Shown: positions 7,752-16,257, counted from the stretch's first letter. The stretch is 16,257 nt of DNA from an uncultured Alphaproteobacteria bacterium (GCA_903939555.1 CAJAHV010000037.1:1-16257); one strand, 5' to 3'. Notes: generated by a model not told the origin, from the sequence alone. A program made the numbers and translations.

Positions 7752-9031
7752 TTATGGCGCGGATGCCGCAGGGGCAGGGGCAGGCTGCTTTGCCAGCCAG
7801 GCCTTGCCTTGGCTGTCGGCCAGCACCACCAAGTCGCCGAGTGCCGCGCTGACGTCGATCAGGTGCAGCCCCCAGCTTTCAACAAGTTGCGTGCCAAGCA
7901 TGACATCGCCGCCGATGCTGTCGGTGCGCGGATCGGCTGGATCGGCATCGGTGCGAATGGCGAGGCGTTGGGCGCCGTCACCATCGGTGCATTCGCCGCT
8001 CAACAACCCCGGCAGTGCCACGAACGCCGTCGTCACCGTTATGTCCTTGGCCCAGGGCGATTGGCTACTGGCATTGTCGACGAGGTTGCTCGCTGTCGGC
8101 AACAGCATCCGCAACGGCGCACGGCCACCGCCGAGCGCTGCCGGATTGGTGCAGGCGACCGCCATGCCCGGCACGGCCGTGCGGCCGAAGCGCGAATCCG
8201 CCGGCGGCACCTTGCCATCGCGGAACGACACCCAGGCCAGCACGCAGCCGGTCTGGTTCGCCGCCTGGCACAAGGCCATGGTCTTCAGGTCGCCACCGAC
8301 GGTCTTGCCGGCCGGCACCAGTAAATTTGTGCCCGGTATATAGGCGGCGATGACGCGCGCCGCGACCGGTTTTCCCTCGATCTCGTTCTGCAACAGCGCC
8401 TTGATGACACCGCTACCCTGGCTGTGGCCGATCAGTATGACGCCGCGGCCGCGACCATCAGAATCGCGATTGTCGCGCGCCAGATAATCGTTCCACGCCG
8501 CCACGACATCGCGATAGGCCAGCACGCGGTCGGCGGTGCTCGCCTTGCCGAACATGGCATCGCGCAGCGCCTTCAGCGTCACCTGGCGATACATCGGCGC
8601 AAAGGTGCGGCAGACGCTGCGAAAGGCGGCGAACTGGATGCGCGCGACATTGGTTTCGGCGGTATCGATGCTCAGATCGCTGTTGTCGGTCGCGTCGGTC
8701 GAAACCGTCGGATAGACATAGAAACAGTCGATCTTCTGCGCCGTCGGCATCGGCAGCGAGACGATGTTGGTGCGGCCCGAGCCAGCGACAGCGGTGATCG
8801 CCAGATCGCCGCCGCACGCATCGGCGCCGGCACCTGTGCGGCCCGGCCGGCACAGCCAATTGGCAGCCTGCGTATAATCGGGCGCTGCATAAGCGGCAGC
8901 GGGGGCGGGAGCCGGGACCTGTGCCGTAGCGGGAGCGGCCATATCTGCCGCAGCTGCCGGCGGGGCGAGCAGCAACGGCGCCAGCAGCATCGGCGCGAGC
9001 AGCGACGGCGCGAGCGCGAGCAACCGCACCC

Positions 9032-9035
<4 letters not shown>
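7752..9035 (-). CDS. DUF3089 exported alpha/beta-hydrolase-like protein
   Basis: The product (427 residues from the TTG) has a Leu/Ala/Pro-rich signal peptide over about the first 30 residues, then an Ala/Pro-rich spacer. The DUF3089 domain starts near PDYTQAANWLCRPG and includes CFYVYPTVSTD and the nucleophile elbow GHSQGS with Ser205. DUF3089 proteins are related to lipases and esterases, but their substrate is not established. The TTG start at 9035 overlaps the stop of the upstream fadJ-like gene (TTGA), suggesting translational coupling; in-frame alternatives are GTG at 9029 and ATG at 8990, and all keep a hydrophobic leader. Coupling to a fatty-acid oxidation gene would fit an acyl-ester substrate, but that is inference. 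The stop TAA is at 7754-7752. Confidence 0.85.
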
Positions 9036-11068
<2,033 letters not shown>

Positions 11069-11205
11069 GTGGCTCTCCCTAGCGGATTGAATTTGACGCC
11101 TTGTGTCATAGCAGGGCCGCGCGGCAAGGGAACACGGGATTTGTGCATGGCGCGATCGCGCGGGCTGTAGTTGCGGAGGTGGCCCATGGGCGCTATTCTG
11201 ACTGC
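11069..11205. promoter_or_regulatory. Divergent intergenic region between the fadJ-like gene and the ftsB-like gene
   Basis: These 137 bases must hold the start signals for the minus-strand cluster and possibly for the ftsB-like gene. They contain a perfect 12-bp palindrome, GCGCGATCGCGC, at 11150-11161 and a 10-bp GC palindrome at 11116-11125. A weak TTGCGG-17-TATTCT pair lies at 11171-11199, ending just before the ftsB ATG. None of these is strong enough to call a promoter or operator firmly. Confidence 0.35.
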
Positions 11206-11523
11206 ATGAATTATCAGGCAGCCCTGAAGAATTACGTGCGTCGCGCGGCCTTGCCGGCGGTCTGCATCCTGTTGATCGTCTATTTTGTCAGCCATGCGAT
11301 CACCGGGCCGACCGGTGTGTTCGCGTGGAAGGACTATCGGGTGCAGCGCGCCGACCTGTTGCAACAGGCCACCGCCAGCGCCGAGGCACGGGCCGCGCTC
11401 GACCGCCAGGTCAAATTGCTTGATCCGCGCCGGGTCGATCCCGATCTCGCCGATGAACTGGTCCGCAAGAACCTCAATGTGGTGAAGCCCGACGAAGTGA
11501 TCGTGCGGCTCGATGATCGGTGA
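11206..11523 (+). CDS. Septum formation initiator (FtsB/DivIC) family protein
   Basis: A 105-residue bitopic membrane protein. A short cytoplasmic N-terminus with basic residues (KNYVRR) precedes one transmembrane helix at about residues 14-34. A heptad-rich stretch follows at about 43-70 (VQRADLLQQATASAEARAAL), then a C-terminal VDPDLADELVRKNLNVVKPDEVIVRL segment. This is the layout of FtsB/DivIC proteins, which join FtsL and FtsQ in the divisome. ATG at 11206 is chosen over an upstream in-frame TTG at 11101, because the protein resemblance begins at MNYQAALKNYVRR and GGAGG lies further upstream. Its position just before pdhA is a recurring alphaproteobacterial arrangement. Sequence similarity in this family is low, so the call rests on topology, the C-terminal motif and gene order. 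Confidence 0.85.
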   Translation: MNYQAALKNYVRRAALPAVCILLIVYFVSHAITGPTGVFAWKDYRVQRADLLQQATASAEARAALDRQVKLLDPRRVDPDLADELVRKNLNVVKPDEVIVRLDDR

Positions 11524-11539
11524 CCGACGCGATTGAGGG

Positions 11540-11569
11540 TTGAAGCGGGCGGCTTGAGGCTCCTATACC
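11540..11569 (+). promoter_or_regulatory. Candidate promoter for the pdh operon
   Basis: TTGAAG (11540-11545) and TATACC (11564-11569) are separated by 18 bases, each matching four of six bases of the sigma-70 consensus. They sit in the 73-base gap between the ftsB-like gene and pdhA, 27 bases before the pdhA start codon. TTGAGG occurs twice around it. The assignment is by eye only. Confidence 0.3.
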
Positions 11570-11596
11570 CGGCAAGGCAATCCGGAGGCGTTTTCC

Positions 11597-12667
11597 TTGG
11601 CTCGTTCCGCACCATCAAAAGCCGCTGCAAAGACGGCGACTCCATCCAATCCATTTCCCGTGCCGAATTGGCAACGCCCCGATGAACCGCAAAGGTACAG
11701 GGCCAGCGCCAGCGAACTGCTCGATTTTTACCGCCAGATGGTGCTGATCCGCCGCTTTGAGGAGCGCGCCGGCCAATTGTACGGCATGGGGATGATCGGC
11801 GGTTTCTGCCACCTGTATATCGGCCAGGAAGCCGTTGTCGTCGGCCTGCAGTCCGCGCTGAAAAGCACCGATTCGGTTATCACCGGCTATCGCGATCATG
11901 GCCATATGCTCGTCGCCGGCATCCCCGCCAATGCGGTGATGGCGGAACTGACCGGCCGCGCCGCCGGCATTTCCAAGGGCAAGGGCGGATCGATGCACAT
12001 GTTCAGCGTCGAACATGGCTTTTACGGCGGCCATGGCATCGTTGGTGCACAGGTGTCGCTGGGCACAGGTCTGGCGTTCGGTCACAAATATCGCGGCGAT
12101 GGCGGGCTGGCGATGGCCTATTTCGGCGATGGCGCGTCGAACCAGGGCCAGGTCTATGAAAGCTTCAACATGGCCGAACTGTGGAAGCTGCCGATCATCT
12201 TCGTCATCGAGAACAACCAGTACGCCATGGGCACCAGCGTCAACCGCGCGTCATCGGAAGACCTTTTGTATCGCCGCGGCGAAAGCTTCCGGGTGCCGGG
12301 CCTGCAGGTCGATGGCATGGACGTGCAGGCGGTGCGCGGCGCGGCGCAAGTGGCGGTCGATTGGGTGCGCAGCGGCAAGGGGCCGATGCTGCTCGAACTC
12401 AAGACCTATCGCTATCGCGGCCACTCCATGTCGGACCCGGCGAAATATCGATCACGCGAGGAAGTCCAGGCGATGCGCGAGAAAAGCGACCCCATCGAAC
12501 AGGTCAAGCGCGAGATCATCGAAGGCGGCCATGCCGATGAAGCGGCGCTCAAGAAGATCGACCGCGAGGTGCGCGAGATCGTGGATGCCGCCGCCGATTT
12601 CGCCGAAACCGCGCCCGAGCCCGATGCGGCCGAATTGTACACCGACGTGCTGGTGGGAACCTACTGA
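11597..12667 (+). CDS. pdhA: Pyruvate dehydrogenase E1 component subunit alpha
   Basis: E1-alpha, with E1-beta, decarboxylates pyruvate using thiamine diphosphate and acetylates the lipoyl groups of E2. The 356-residue protein has the thiamine-diphosphate/Mg motif from GDG (residues 177-179) to NN (206-207). Other typical stretches are FEERAGQLYGMGMIGGFCHLYIGQEA, YRDHGHML, GKGGSMHMF and YRYRGHSMSDPAKYRSREE. The start is TTG at 11597: a GGAGG Shine-Dalgarno lies at 11583-11587, about nine bases upstream, and no ATG occurs before the conserved core. The N-terminal ~25 residues are an Ala/Ser/Pro-rich tail, common in this family. Its stop TGA shares a base with the pdhB ATG (TGATG at 12665-12669), so E1-alpha and E1-beta synthesis is probably coupled. 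Confidence 0.97.
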   Translation: MARSAPSKAAAKTATPSNPFPVPNWQRPDEPQRYRASASELLDFYRQMVLIRRFEERAGQLYGMGMIGGFCHLYIGQEAVVVGLQSALKSTDSVITGYRDHGHMLVAGIPANAVMAELTGRAAGISKGKGGSMHMFSVEHGFYGGHGIVGAQVSLGTGLAFGHKYRGDGGLAMAYFGDGASNQGQVYESFNMAELWKLPIIFVIENNQYAMGTSVNRASSEDLLYRRGESFRVPGLQVDGMDVQAVRGAAQVAVDWVRSGKGPMLLELKTYRYRGHSMSDPAKYRSREEVQAMREKSDPIEQVKREIIEGGHADEAALKKIDREVREIVDAAADFAETAPEPDAAELYTDVLVGTY

Positions 12668-14028
12668 TGCCCGAAATCAAGCTCCCCGCCATGTCGCCGA
12701 CCATGGAAGAAGGCACGCTGGCCAAATGGCTGGTCAAGGAAGGTGATGCGATCAAGGCCGGCGATGTGCTGGCGGAGATCGAGACCGACAAGGCGACGAT
12801 GGAACTCGAAGCCGATGAGCCGGGCACGATGGGCAAGATCATGGTGCCCGCCGGCAGCGAAGGCGTGAAGGTCGGCACGGTCATCGCGGTGATTTTCGGT
12901 GACGGTGAATCGCAGGCGGCAAGAACGCCGGCACCATCCCAAACCACGCCGCCAGCGGCACCACCCGCGCCAAAAGCACCGCCCTCGCCCCACGCGGGAG
13001 AGGGCGACTCGGCACCAGCCGGGCGGGGAGAGGGGGCGCCGCAATCCGCCACCAAACGCACCACCGTCCGCGAAGCGCTGCGCGATGCCATGGCCGAGGA
13101 AATGCGCACCACCGACGAAGTGTTCGTGATGGGCGAGGAAGTCGCCGAATATCAGGGCGCCTACAAGGTCACGCAAGGCTTGCTCGAGGAGTTCGGCCCG
13201 CGCCGGGTCATCGACACGCCGATCACCGAGCATGGCTTCGCCGGCATCGGCGCCGGGGCGGCGATGGGCGGGCTGCGGCCGGTCATCGAATTCATGACCT
13301 TCAACTTCGCGTTGCAGGCCATCGACCACATCATCAACAGCGCCGCCAAGACCAATTACATGAGCGGCGGCCAGATGCGCTGCCCGATCGTGTTTCGCGG
13401 CCCCAATGGCGCCGCGGCGCGGGTGGGTGCGCAGCACAGCCATAATTTCGCGCCCTGGTATGCCAGCGTACCCGGCCTGATCGTCATCGCGCCGTACAGC
13501 GCCGCCGATGCCAAGGGCTTGCTCAAGGCGGCGATCCGCTGTCCCGACCCGGTGGTCTTCCTCGAAAACGAACTGCTCTACGGCCAGAGCTTCGATGTGC
13601 CCGAAGGCGATCATGTCGTCCCCATCGGCAAGGCGTCGGTCGTGCGCGCCGGAAAACACGTGACATTGGTCAGCTATTCGATCGGCGTCGGTGTCTGCCT
13701 CGCCGCCGCCGAAACGCTGGCGGCCGAAGGCATCGAGGCCGAGATCATCGATCTGCGCACGCTGCGGCCGCTTGATACGGCGACGGTGCTCGCAAGCCTG
13801 AAGAAGACCAACCGCATGGTGGTGGTGGAGGAAGGCTTCCCGGTCTGCTCGATTGCCAGCGAGATCATCACGGTCGCGATGGAACAGGGCTTCGACGATC
13901 TCGACGCGCCGGTGCTGCGCGTCACCAATGTCGATGTGCCGATGCCCTATGCCGCCAATCTGGAAAAACTGGCGCTGATGAAACCCGACGACGTGGTGCG
14001 CGCGGCGAAGAAGGTTTGCTACAAATGA
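12667..14028 (+). CDS. pdhB: Pyruvate dehydrogenase E1 component subunit beta with N-terminal lipoyl domain
   Basis: A 453-residue protein in three parts. Residues 1-78 are a lipoyl domain with the lipoylated lysine K42 in ETDKATMELE. Residues about 80-130 are an Ala/Pro-rich flexible linker. From about residue 130 (TTVREALRDAMAEEM) to the end is E1-beta, with the cofactor-activating Glu188 in ITEHGFAG, GPNGAAARVGAQHSH and PYSAADAKGLLKAA. A lipoyl domain on E1-beta is an established alphaproteobacterial trait (Zymomonas, rhizobia). The oddity is that residues 106-124 of the linker (PSPHAGEGDSAPAGRGEGA) are encoded by a copy of the double-hairpin repeat that also flanks the DUF559 gene downstream. 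The stop overlaps the pdhC start (ATGA at 14025-14028). Confidence 0.97.
   Translation: MPEIKLPAMSPTMEEGTLAKWLVKEGDAIKAGDVLAEIETDKATMELEADEPGTMGKIMVPAGSEGVKVGTVIAVIFGDGESQAARTPAPSQTTPPAAPPAPKAPPSPHAGEGDSAPAGRGEGAPQSATKRTTVREALRDAMAEEMRTTDEVFVMGEEVAEYQGAYKVTQGLLEEFGPRRVIDTPITEHGFAGIGAGAAMGGLRPVIEFMTFNFALQAIDHIINSAAKTNYMSGGQMRCPIVFRGPNGAAARVGAQHSHNFAPWYASVPGLIVIAPYSAADAKGLLKAAIRCPDPVVFLENELLYGQSFDVPEGDHVVPIGKASVVRAGKHVTLVSYSIGVGVCLAAAETLAAEGIEAEIIDLRTLRPLDTATVLASLKKTNRMVVVEEGFPVCSIASEIITVAMEQGFDDLDAPVLRVTNVDVPMPYAANLEKLALMKPDDVVRAAKKVCYK
12982..13036 (+). repeat. Double-hairpin repeat copy inside pdhB (in frame, diverged)
   Basis: This copy has the same orientation and reading frame as the repeat at 15311-15368. 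Stem 1 is CCCTCGCCC (12982-12990) with GGGAGAGGG (12996-13004), with one mismatch. Stem 2 is CTCGGC (13008-13013) with GCCGGG (13018-13023) around ACCA, one pair being G-T. The conserved CGGGGAGAGGGG tail follows at 13024-13035. It encodes a non-structured linker segment of E1-beta. Confidence 0.8.
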
Positions 14029-15305
14029 TCGACATCACCATGCCCGCCCTGTCGCCGACGATGGAGACGGGAACCGTTTCGAAATGGCTCGTCAAGGTCG
14101 GCGATGCGGTCAAGTCGGGCGACGTGCTCGCCGAGATCGAAACCGACAAGGCGACGATGGAGGTCGAGAGCATCGACGAGGGCGTCGTCGTCGAACTCGT
14201 CGTCGCGGCAGGCACCGAGGGCGTACCGGTCGGCCAGGTCATCATGCGGTTGCAGGGCGAAGGCGAGGCGACGCCGGCGCCAAAGAAAGCTGCTGCTGTG
14301 GCGCCCGCACCGAGCGTTGCGGCTCCGGTTGCGCCCGTTGTGCACGTTGCCGCGGCTGCCCCGGTTGTCGCATCGGCTGATCGCGTCAACGCCAGCCCGC
14401 TCGCCCGGCGTATCGCCGAGGCCCAGGGCATTGCGCTCGCCACGGTCAGCGGCTCCGGCCCCAATGGCCGCATCGTGCGCGCCGATGTCGATGCGTCGGT
14501 GGCCAAGCCGGCTGCACCCGCACCGGCAGTGGTCGTCGCTCCGCCAGTCTTCGCCGCACCGGTTGCAGCGCCCGCTCCGGCGCCAAAACCCGCTGCCCCC
14601 GCGCCGACCAGCGCGATCCCGCACGAGGTCGCCAAGCTCGGCGCGGTGCGCAAGATCATCGCCAAGCGCCTGACCGAGGCCAAGGCGACGATCCCGCACA
14701 TCTATCTGACCGTCGATGTCCGGCTCGATGCGCTGCTCAAGCTGCGCGGCGAGCTCAATGCCGCGCTCGAACCGCGTGGTATCAAGCTCAGCGTCAACGA
14801 CATGATCATCAAGGCGCTGGCGCTGGCCTTGCGGCAGGTGCCCAAGTGCAATGTCTCCTTCGCCGGCGATAATCTCATCAGCTACAGCCGCGCCGATATT
14901 TCGGTCGCGGTGGCGGCGCCCTCCGGCCTGATCACCCCGATCATCGTCGGGGCGGAGGGCAAGGCACTGTCGCAGATCGCGAGCGAGATGAAGGCGCTTG
15001 CTGAAAAGGCGCGGGCCGGGAAGCTGCAACCGCATGAATATCAGGGCGGCACCGCCAGCCTGTCCAACCTTGGCATGTTCGGCATCAAGAGCTTCGACGC
15101 GGTGATCAACCCGCCGCAAGCGATGATCCTCGCCGTCGGGGCAGGCGAACAGCGGCCCTATGTGGTCGGCGGCGCGCTCGCTATCGCGACGGTGATGAGC
15201 GTGACCGGCAGCTTCGACCATCGCGCCATCGACGGCGCGGACGGGGCGGAGTTGATGAGCGCGTTCAAGGCGCTGATCGAGAACCCGCTCGGGTTGGTGG
15301 CGTGA
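14025..15305 (+). CDS. pdhC: Pyruvate dehydrogenase E2, dihydrolipoyllysine-residue acetyltransferase
   Basis: E2 forms the core of the complex and transfers the acetyl group from lipoyl-lysine to CoA. In the 426-residue protein, the lipoyl domain is at 1-78 with K42 in ETDKATMEVE. An Ala/Pro/Val linker follows, then a peripheral-subunit-binding domain at about 122-157 (NASPLARRIAEAQGI..GPNGRIVRADV). After a second Ala/Pro linker comes the catalytic domain from about 200, ending with the active-site His399 and Asp403 in FDHRAIDGADGAEL. ATG at 14025 overlaps the pdhB stop (ATGA); an in-frame TTG at 14016 is rejected because the lipoyl domain starts at MIDITMPALSPTM. There is one lipoyl domain here, the second being on E1-beta. 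The stop TGA overlaps a GTG that opens the DUF559 frame. Confidence 0.97.
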   Translation: MIDITMPALSPTMETGTVSKWLVKVGDAVKSGDVLAEIETDKATMEVESIDEGVVVELVVAAGTEGVPVGQVIMRLQGEGEATPAPKKAAAVAPAPSVAAPVAPVVHVAAAAPVVASADRVNASPLARRIAEAQGIALATVSGSGPNGRIVRADVDASVAKPAAPAPAVVVAPPVFAAPVAAPAPAPKPAAPAPTSAIPHEVAKLGAVRKIIAKRLTEAKATIPHIYLTVDVRLDALLKLRGELNAALEPRGIKLSVNDMIIKALALALRQVPKCNVSFAGDNLISYSRADISVAVAAPSGLITPIIVGAEGKALSQIASEMKALAEKARAGKLQPHEYQGGTASLSNLGMFGIKSFDAVINPPQAMILAVGAGEQRPYVVGGALAIATVMSVTGSFDHRAIDGADGAELMSAFKALIENPLGLVA

Positions 15306-15778
15306 CTCTTCCCTCTCCCCTTGCGGGAGAGGGCGACTCGGCGCGCGGGCGCCGAGCGGGGAGAGGGGTTGTTCCCGATCGCCAGCGCAATAACGCTAAG
15401 GCGATGCGCAGCGGCATGACTGATGCCGAGACGAAGCTCTGGGCGATCCTCCGCGCCAAGCGCCTTGAAGCGTGGAAGTTCAAGCGCCAGGTGCCGATCG
15501 GCCCGTACATTGCTGACTTCGCCTGCTTTGCGGCCAGGTTGATTGTCGAGGCCGACGGCTCGCAGCATGTGGACAGTGTGACCGATCCACGGCGAACTGC
15601 GTGGCTGGAAGAACAGGGTTTTTCTGTCCTGCGCTTCTGGAATGCCGAGATCCTGCTGCGGCCCGACGATATCGCGATGCACATTCACCGGGTCTTGACC
15701 GCCCCCTCTCCCCGCTCGCCTTTGGCGAGTCGCCCTCTCCCGCAAGGGGAGAGGGAAAGGAACACTCATGACTGCTGA
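15302..15778 (+). CDS. DUF559 (Vsr-like) endonuclease-domain protein, termini encoded by repeats
   Basis: DUF559 proteins belong to the PD-(D/E)XK nuclease group related to very-short-patch-repair endonucleases; their biological role is unknown. From the GTG at 15302 the product has 158 residues. The domain spans about 33-140: MTDAETKLWAILR, FKRQVPIGPYIADF with Asp72, LIVEADGSQH with Glu83, Asp85 and His89, then RTAWLEEQGFSVLRFWNAEIL. The likely catalytic residues are all present. Residues about 4-22 (PSPLAGEGDSARG...) and the last ~25 (PSPRSPLASRPLPQGERE) are translated from the two flanking inverted repeats. GTG overlaps the pdhC stop (GTGA), which would couple translation; ATG at 15404 or 15416 would instead give a repeat-free N-terminus. 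The stop lies inside the lpd start region (overlap 15768-15778). It interrupts the usual pdhC-lpd adjacency. Confidence 0.85.
   Translation: MTLPSPLAGEGDSARGRRAGRGVVPDRQRNNAKAMRSGMTDAETKLWAILRAKRLEAWKFKRQVPIGPYIADFACFAARLIVEADGSQHVDSVTDPRRTAWLEEQGFSVLRFWNAEILLRPDDIAMHIHRVLTAPSPRSPLASRPLPQGERERNTHDC
15311..15368 (+). repeat. Left double-hairpin repeat of the DUF559 cassette
   Basis: Stem 1 is CCCTCTCCC (15311-15319) with GGGAGAGGG (15325-15333), loop CTTGC. Stem 2 is CTCGGCGC (15337-15344) with GCGCCGAG (15349-15356), loop GCGG. The tail GGGGAGAGGG (15358-15367) can alternatively pair with the first ten bases, enclosing stem 2. It starts six bases after the pdhC stop codon. Confidence 0.92.
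15702..15755 (-). repeat. Right double-hairpin repeat of the DUF559 cassette (inverted copy)
   Basis: This is the reverse complement of the left copy. The outer 30 bases (15726-15755) match exactly, and a further 16 bases match at the inner end. The tip differs: CTCGCC (15715-15720) pairs with GGCGAG (15724-15729) around TTT. Stem 1 is CCCTCTCCC (15733-15741) with GGGAGAGGG (15747-15755). The lpd ribosome binding site begins immediately after it. Confidence 0.92.
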
Positions 15779-16257
15779 ACCCTTCGATCTCATCATCCTC
15801 GGCTCAGGCCCCGGCGGCTATGTCGCTGCCATCCGCGCCAGCCAACTCGGCATGAAAGTCGCCATCGTCGAGCGCGAGCGCCTTGGCGGCATTTGCCTCA
15901 ACTGGGGGTGCATCCCGACGAAAGCCTTGCTGCGGACATCCGAAATCTACCATTACATGCAGAATGCCTCGGCCTATGGCCTGTCCGCCACCGGGGTGGG
16001 CTTCGATCTCGCCAAGATCACCGAGCGCAGCCGCAAGGTTGCGGCGCAGCTCAATGGCGGCGTCAAGGGACTGATGAAGAAGAACAAGGTCAGCGTCGTC
16101 GAAGGCAGCGGCACCCTGACCAGCGCCACCGAACTGACCGTCACCACCGGCGACCAGGCCCGCACGCTGACCGCCCCCAACATCATCATCGCCACCGGTG
16201 CGCGGGCGCGCGACCTGCCGGGCCTCACCGCCGATGGCCAGCGCATCTGGACCTATC
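15768..16257 (+). CDS. lpd: Dihydrolipoyl dehydrogenase (E3), 3' end missing
   Basis: E3 reoxidises dihydrolipoyl groups of the 2-oxoacid dehydrogenase complexes with FAD and NAD+. The first 163 residues are in the window. Visible features are the FAD-binding GSGPGGYVAAIRA (Gly12, Gly14, Gly17), the acidic ribose-binding Glu35, the redox-active disulfide Cys43-Cys48 in GGICLNWGCIPTKALL, and NIIIATGARARDLPG. The protein continues beyond the right edge (usual length about 460-470). ATG at 15768 is preceded by AAAGGAAC, whose Shine-Dalgarno AAAGG (15756-15760) abuts the right repeat of the DUF559 cassette. It completes the pdhA-pdhB-pdhC-lpd set. Because the repeat lies directly upstream, structure in the mRNA could affect its translation. 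The N-terminus overlaps the last 11 bases of the DUF559 gene. Confidence 0.96.
   Translation, partial: MTAEPFDLIILGSGPGGYVAAIRASQLGMKVAIVERERLGGICLNWGCIPTKALLRTSEIYHYMQNASAYGLSATGVGFDLAKITERSRKVAAQLNGGVKGLMKKNKVSVVEGSGTLTSATELTVTTGDQARTLTAPNIIIATGARARDLPGLTADGQRIWTY

Larger units (their letters stand above)
15311..15755 (+). mobile_element. Candidate DUF559 cassette bounded by inverted double-hairpin repeats
   Basis: A unit of about 445 bp consists of left repeat, DUF559 nuclease gene and inverted right repeat, placed between the E2 and E3 genes of an otherwise contiguous pdh operon. A third repeat without a nuclease lies 2.3 kb upstream in pdhB. No target-site duplication is recognisable at the borders and no known transposase is present. 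The arrangement resembles a REP-type repeat with a dedicated nuclease; mobility is inferred from layout only. Confidence 0.5.

Noticed and set aside
11150..11161. GCGCGATCGCGC palindrome in the divergent intergenic region as an operator
   Set aside because: Short GC palindromes are common by chance at this base composition, and no known regulator site matches. It is kept only as a note in the intergenic entry.
12667..14150. Near-identical starts of the lipoyl domains of pdhB and pdhC as a recent duplication
   Set aside because: The proteins are alike but many codons differ, and paired lipoyl domains on E1-beta and E2 are an old, known alphaproteobacterial arrangement.
14019..15221. A 400-codon open frame on the minus strand opposite pdhC
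   Set aside because: It mirrors the pdhC codon pattern and has no domain signature, while pdhC itself is unambiguous.
15311..15368. The repeats as Rho-independent terminators of the pdh operon
   Set aside because: The stems are strong but no T-run follows, and lpd, an expected operon member, lies downstream.
15311..15755. The cassette as a conventional insertion sequence or a CRISPR fragment
   Set aside because: No transposase and no recognisable target duplication are present. There are only three copies with irregular spacing and one inverted, which does not fit a CRISPR array.

Overview
The window reads as chromosomal core-metabolism DNA from a high-GC alphaproteobacterium, most probably a member of the Sphingomonadales. 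The evidence is the split three-gene proton-translocating transhydrogenase (pntAA-pntAB-pntB) next to a 42-residue aa3-oxidase subunit IV gene, an ftsB/divIC-type gene directly before pdhA, and a pyruvate dehydrogenase E1-beta with an N-terminal lipoyl domain. This placement comes from remembered gene families and gene order, not from a search.

Layout. From 1 to about 2870 (+) lie the 3' part of an M13 zinc metallopeptidase gene and folP (dihydropteroate synthase). From 2990 to 6480 (+) lies a tight cluster: the aa3 oxidase subunit IV, pntAA, pntAB, pntB and an exported RidA-family protein. From 6559 to 11068 everything is on the minus strand and probably forms one transcription unit read from 11068 downwards: a FadJ-type bifunctional beta-oxidation enzyme, a DUF3089 exported alpha/beta-hydrolase-like protein (4-base overlap), msrB and msrA (both with export signals). 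From 11206 to the end (+) come an ftsB-like divisome gene and the pyruvate dehydrogenase operon pdhA-pdhB-pdhC-lpd. lpd runs off the right edge.

The most unusual structure is in the pdh operon. Between pdhC (E2) and lpd (E3) sits a compact cassette of about 445 bp (15311-15755): a DUF559 (Vsr-like) endonuclease gene bracketed by two copies of a 54-58 bp double-hairpin repeat in inverted orientation. The repeats are translated as the N- and C-terminal ends of the endonuclease ORF. A third, diverged copy lies inside pdhB, in frame, and forms part of the Ala/Pro-rich linker between the lipoyl and E1-beta domains. The three copies have different hairpin-tip sequences, yet each tip still base-pairs, which points to selection on structure. 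I interpret this as a candidate repeat-plus-nuclease mobile unit, comparable in logic to REP/RAYT systems but with a DUF559 nuclease. Mobility is inferred, not shown.

How the genes work together: pyruvate dehydrogenase makes acetyl-CoA and NADH, the FadJ-like enzyme supplies acetyl-CoA and NADH from fatty acids, and transhydrogenase turns NADH into NADPH using the proton gradient. The MsrA/MsrB pair repairs oxidised methionine in exported proteins. No tRNA, rRNA, CRISPR array, riboswitch or canonical insertion sequence was seen. No gap between genes exceeds about 140 bases, so no long gene-free stretch needs separate description.
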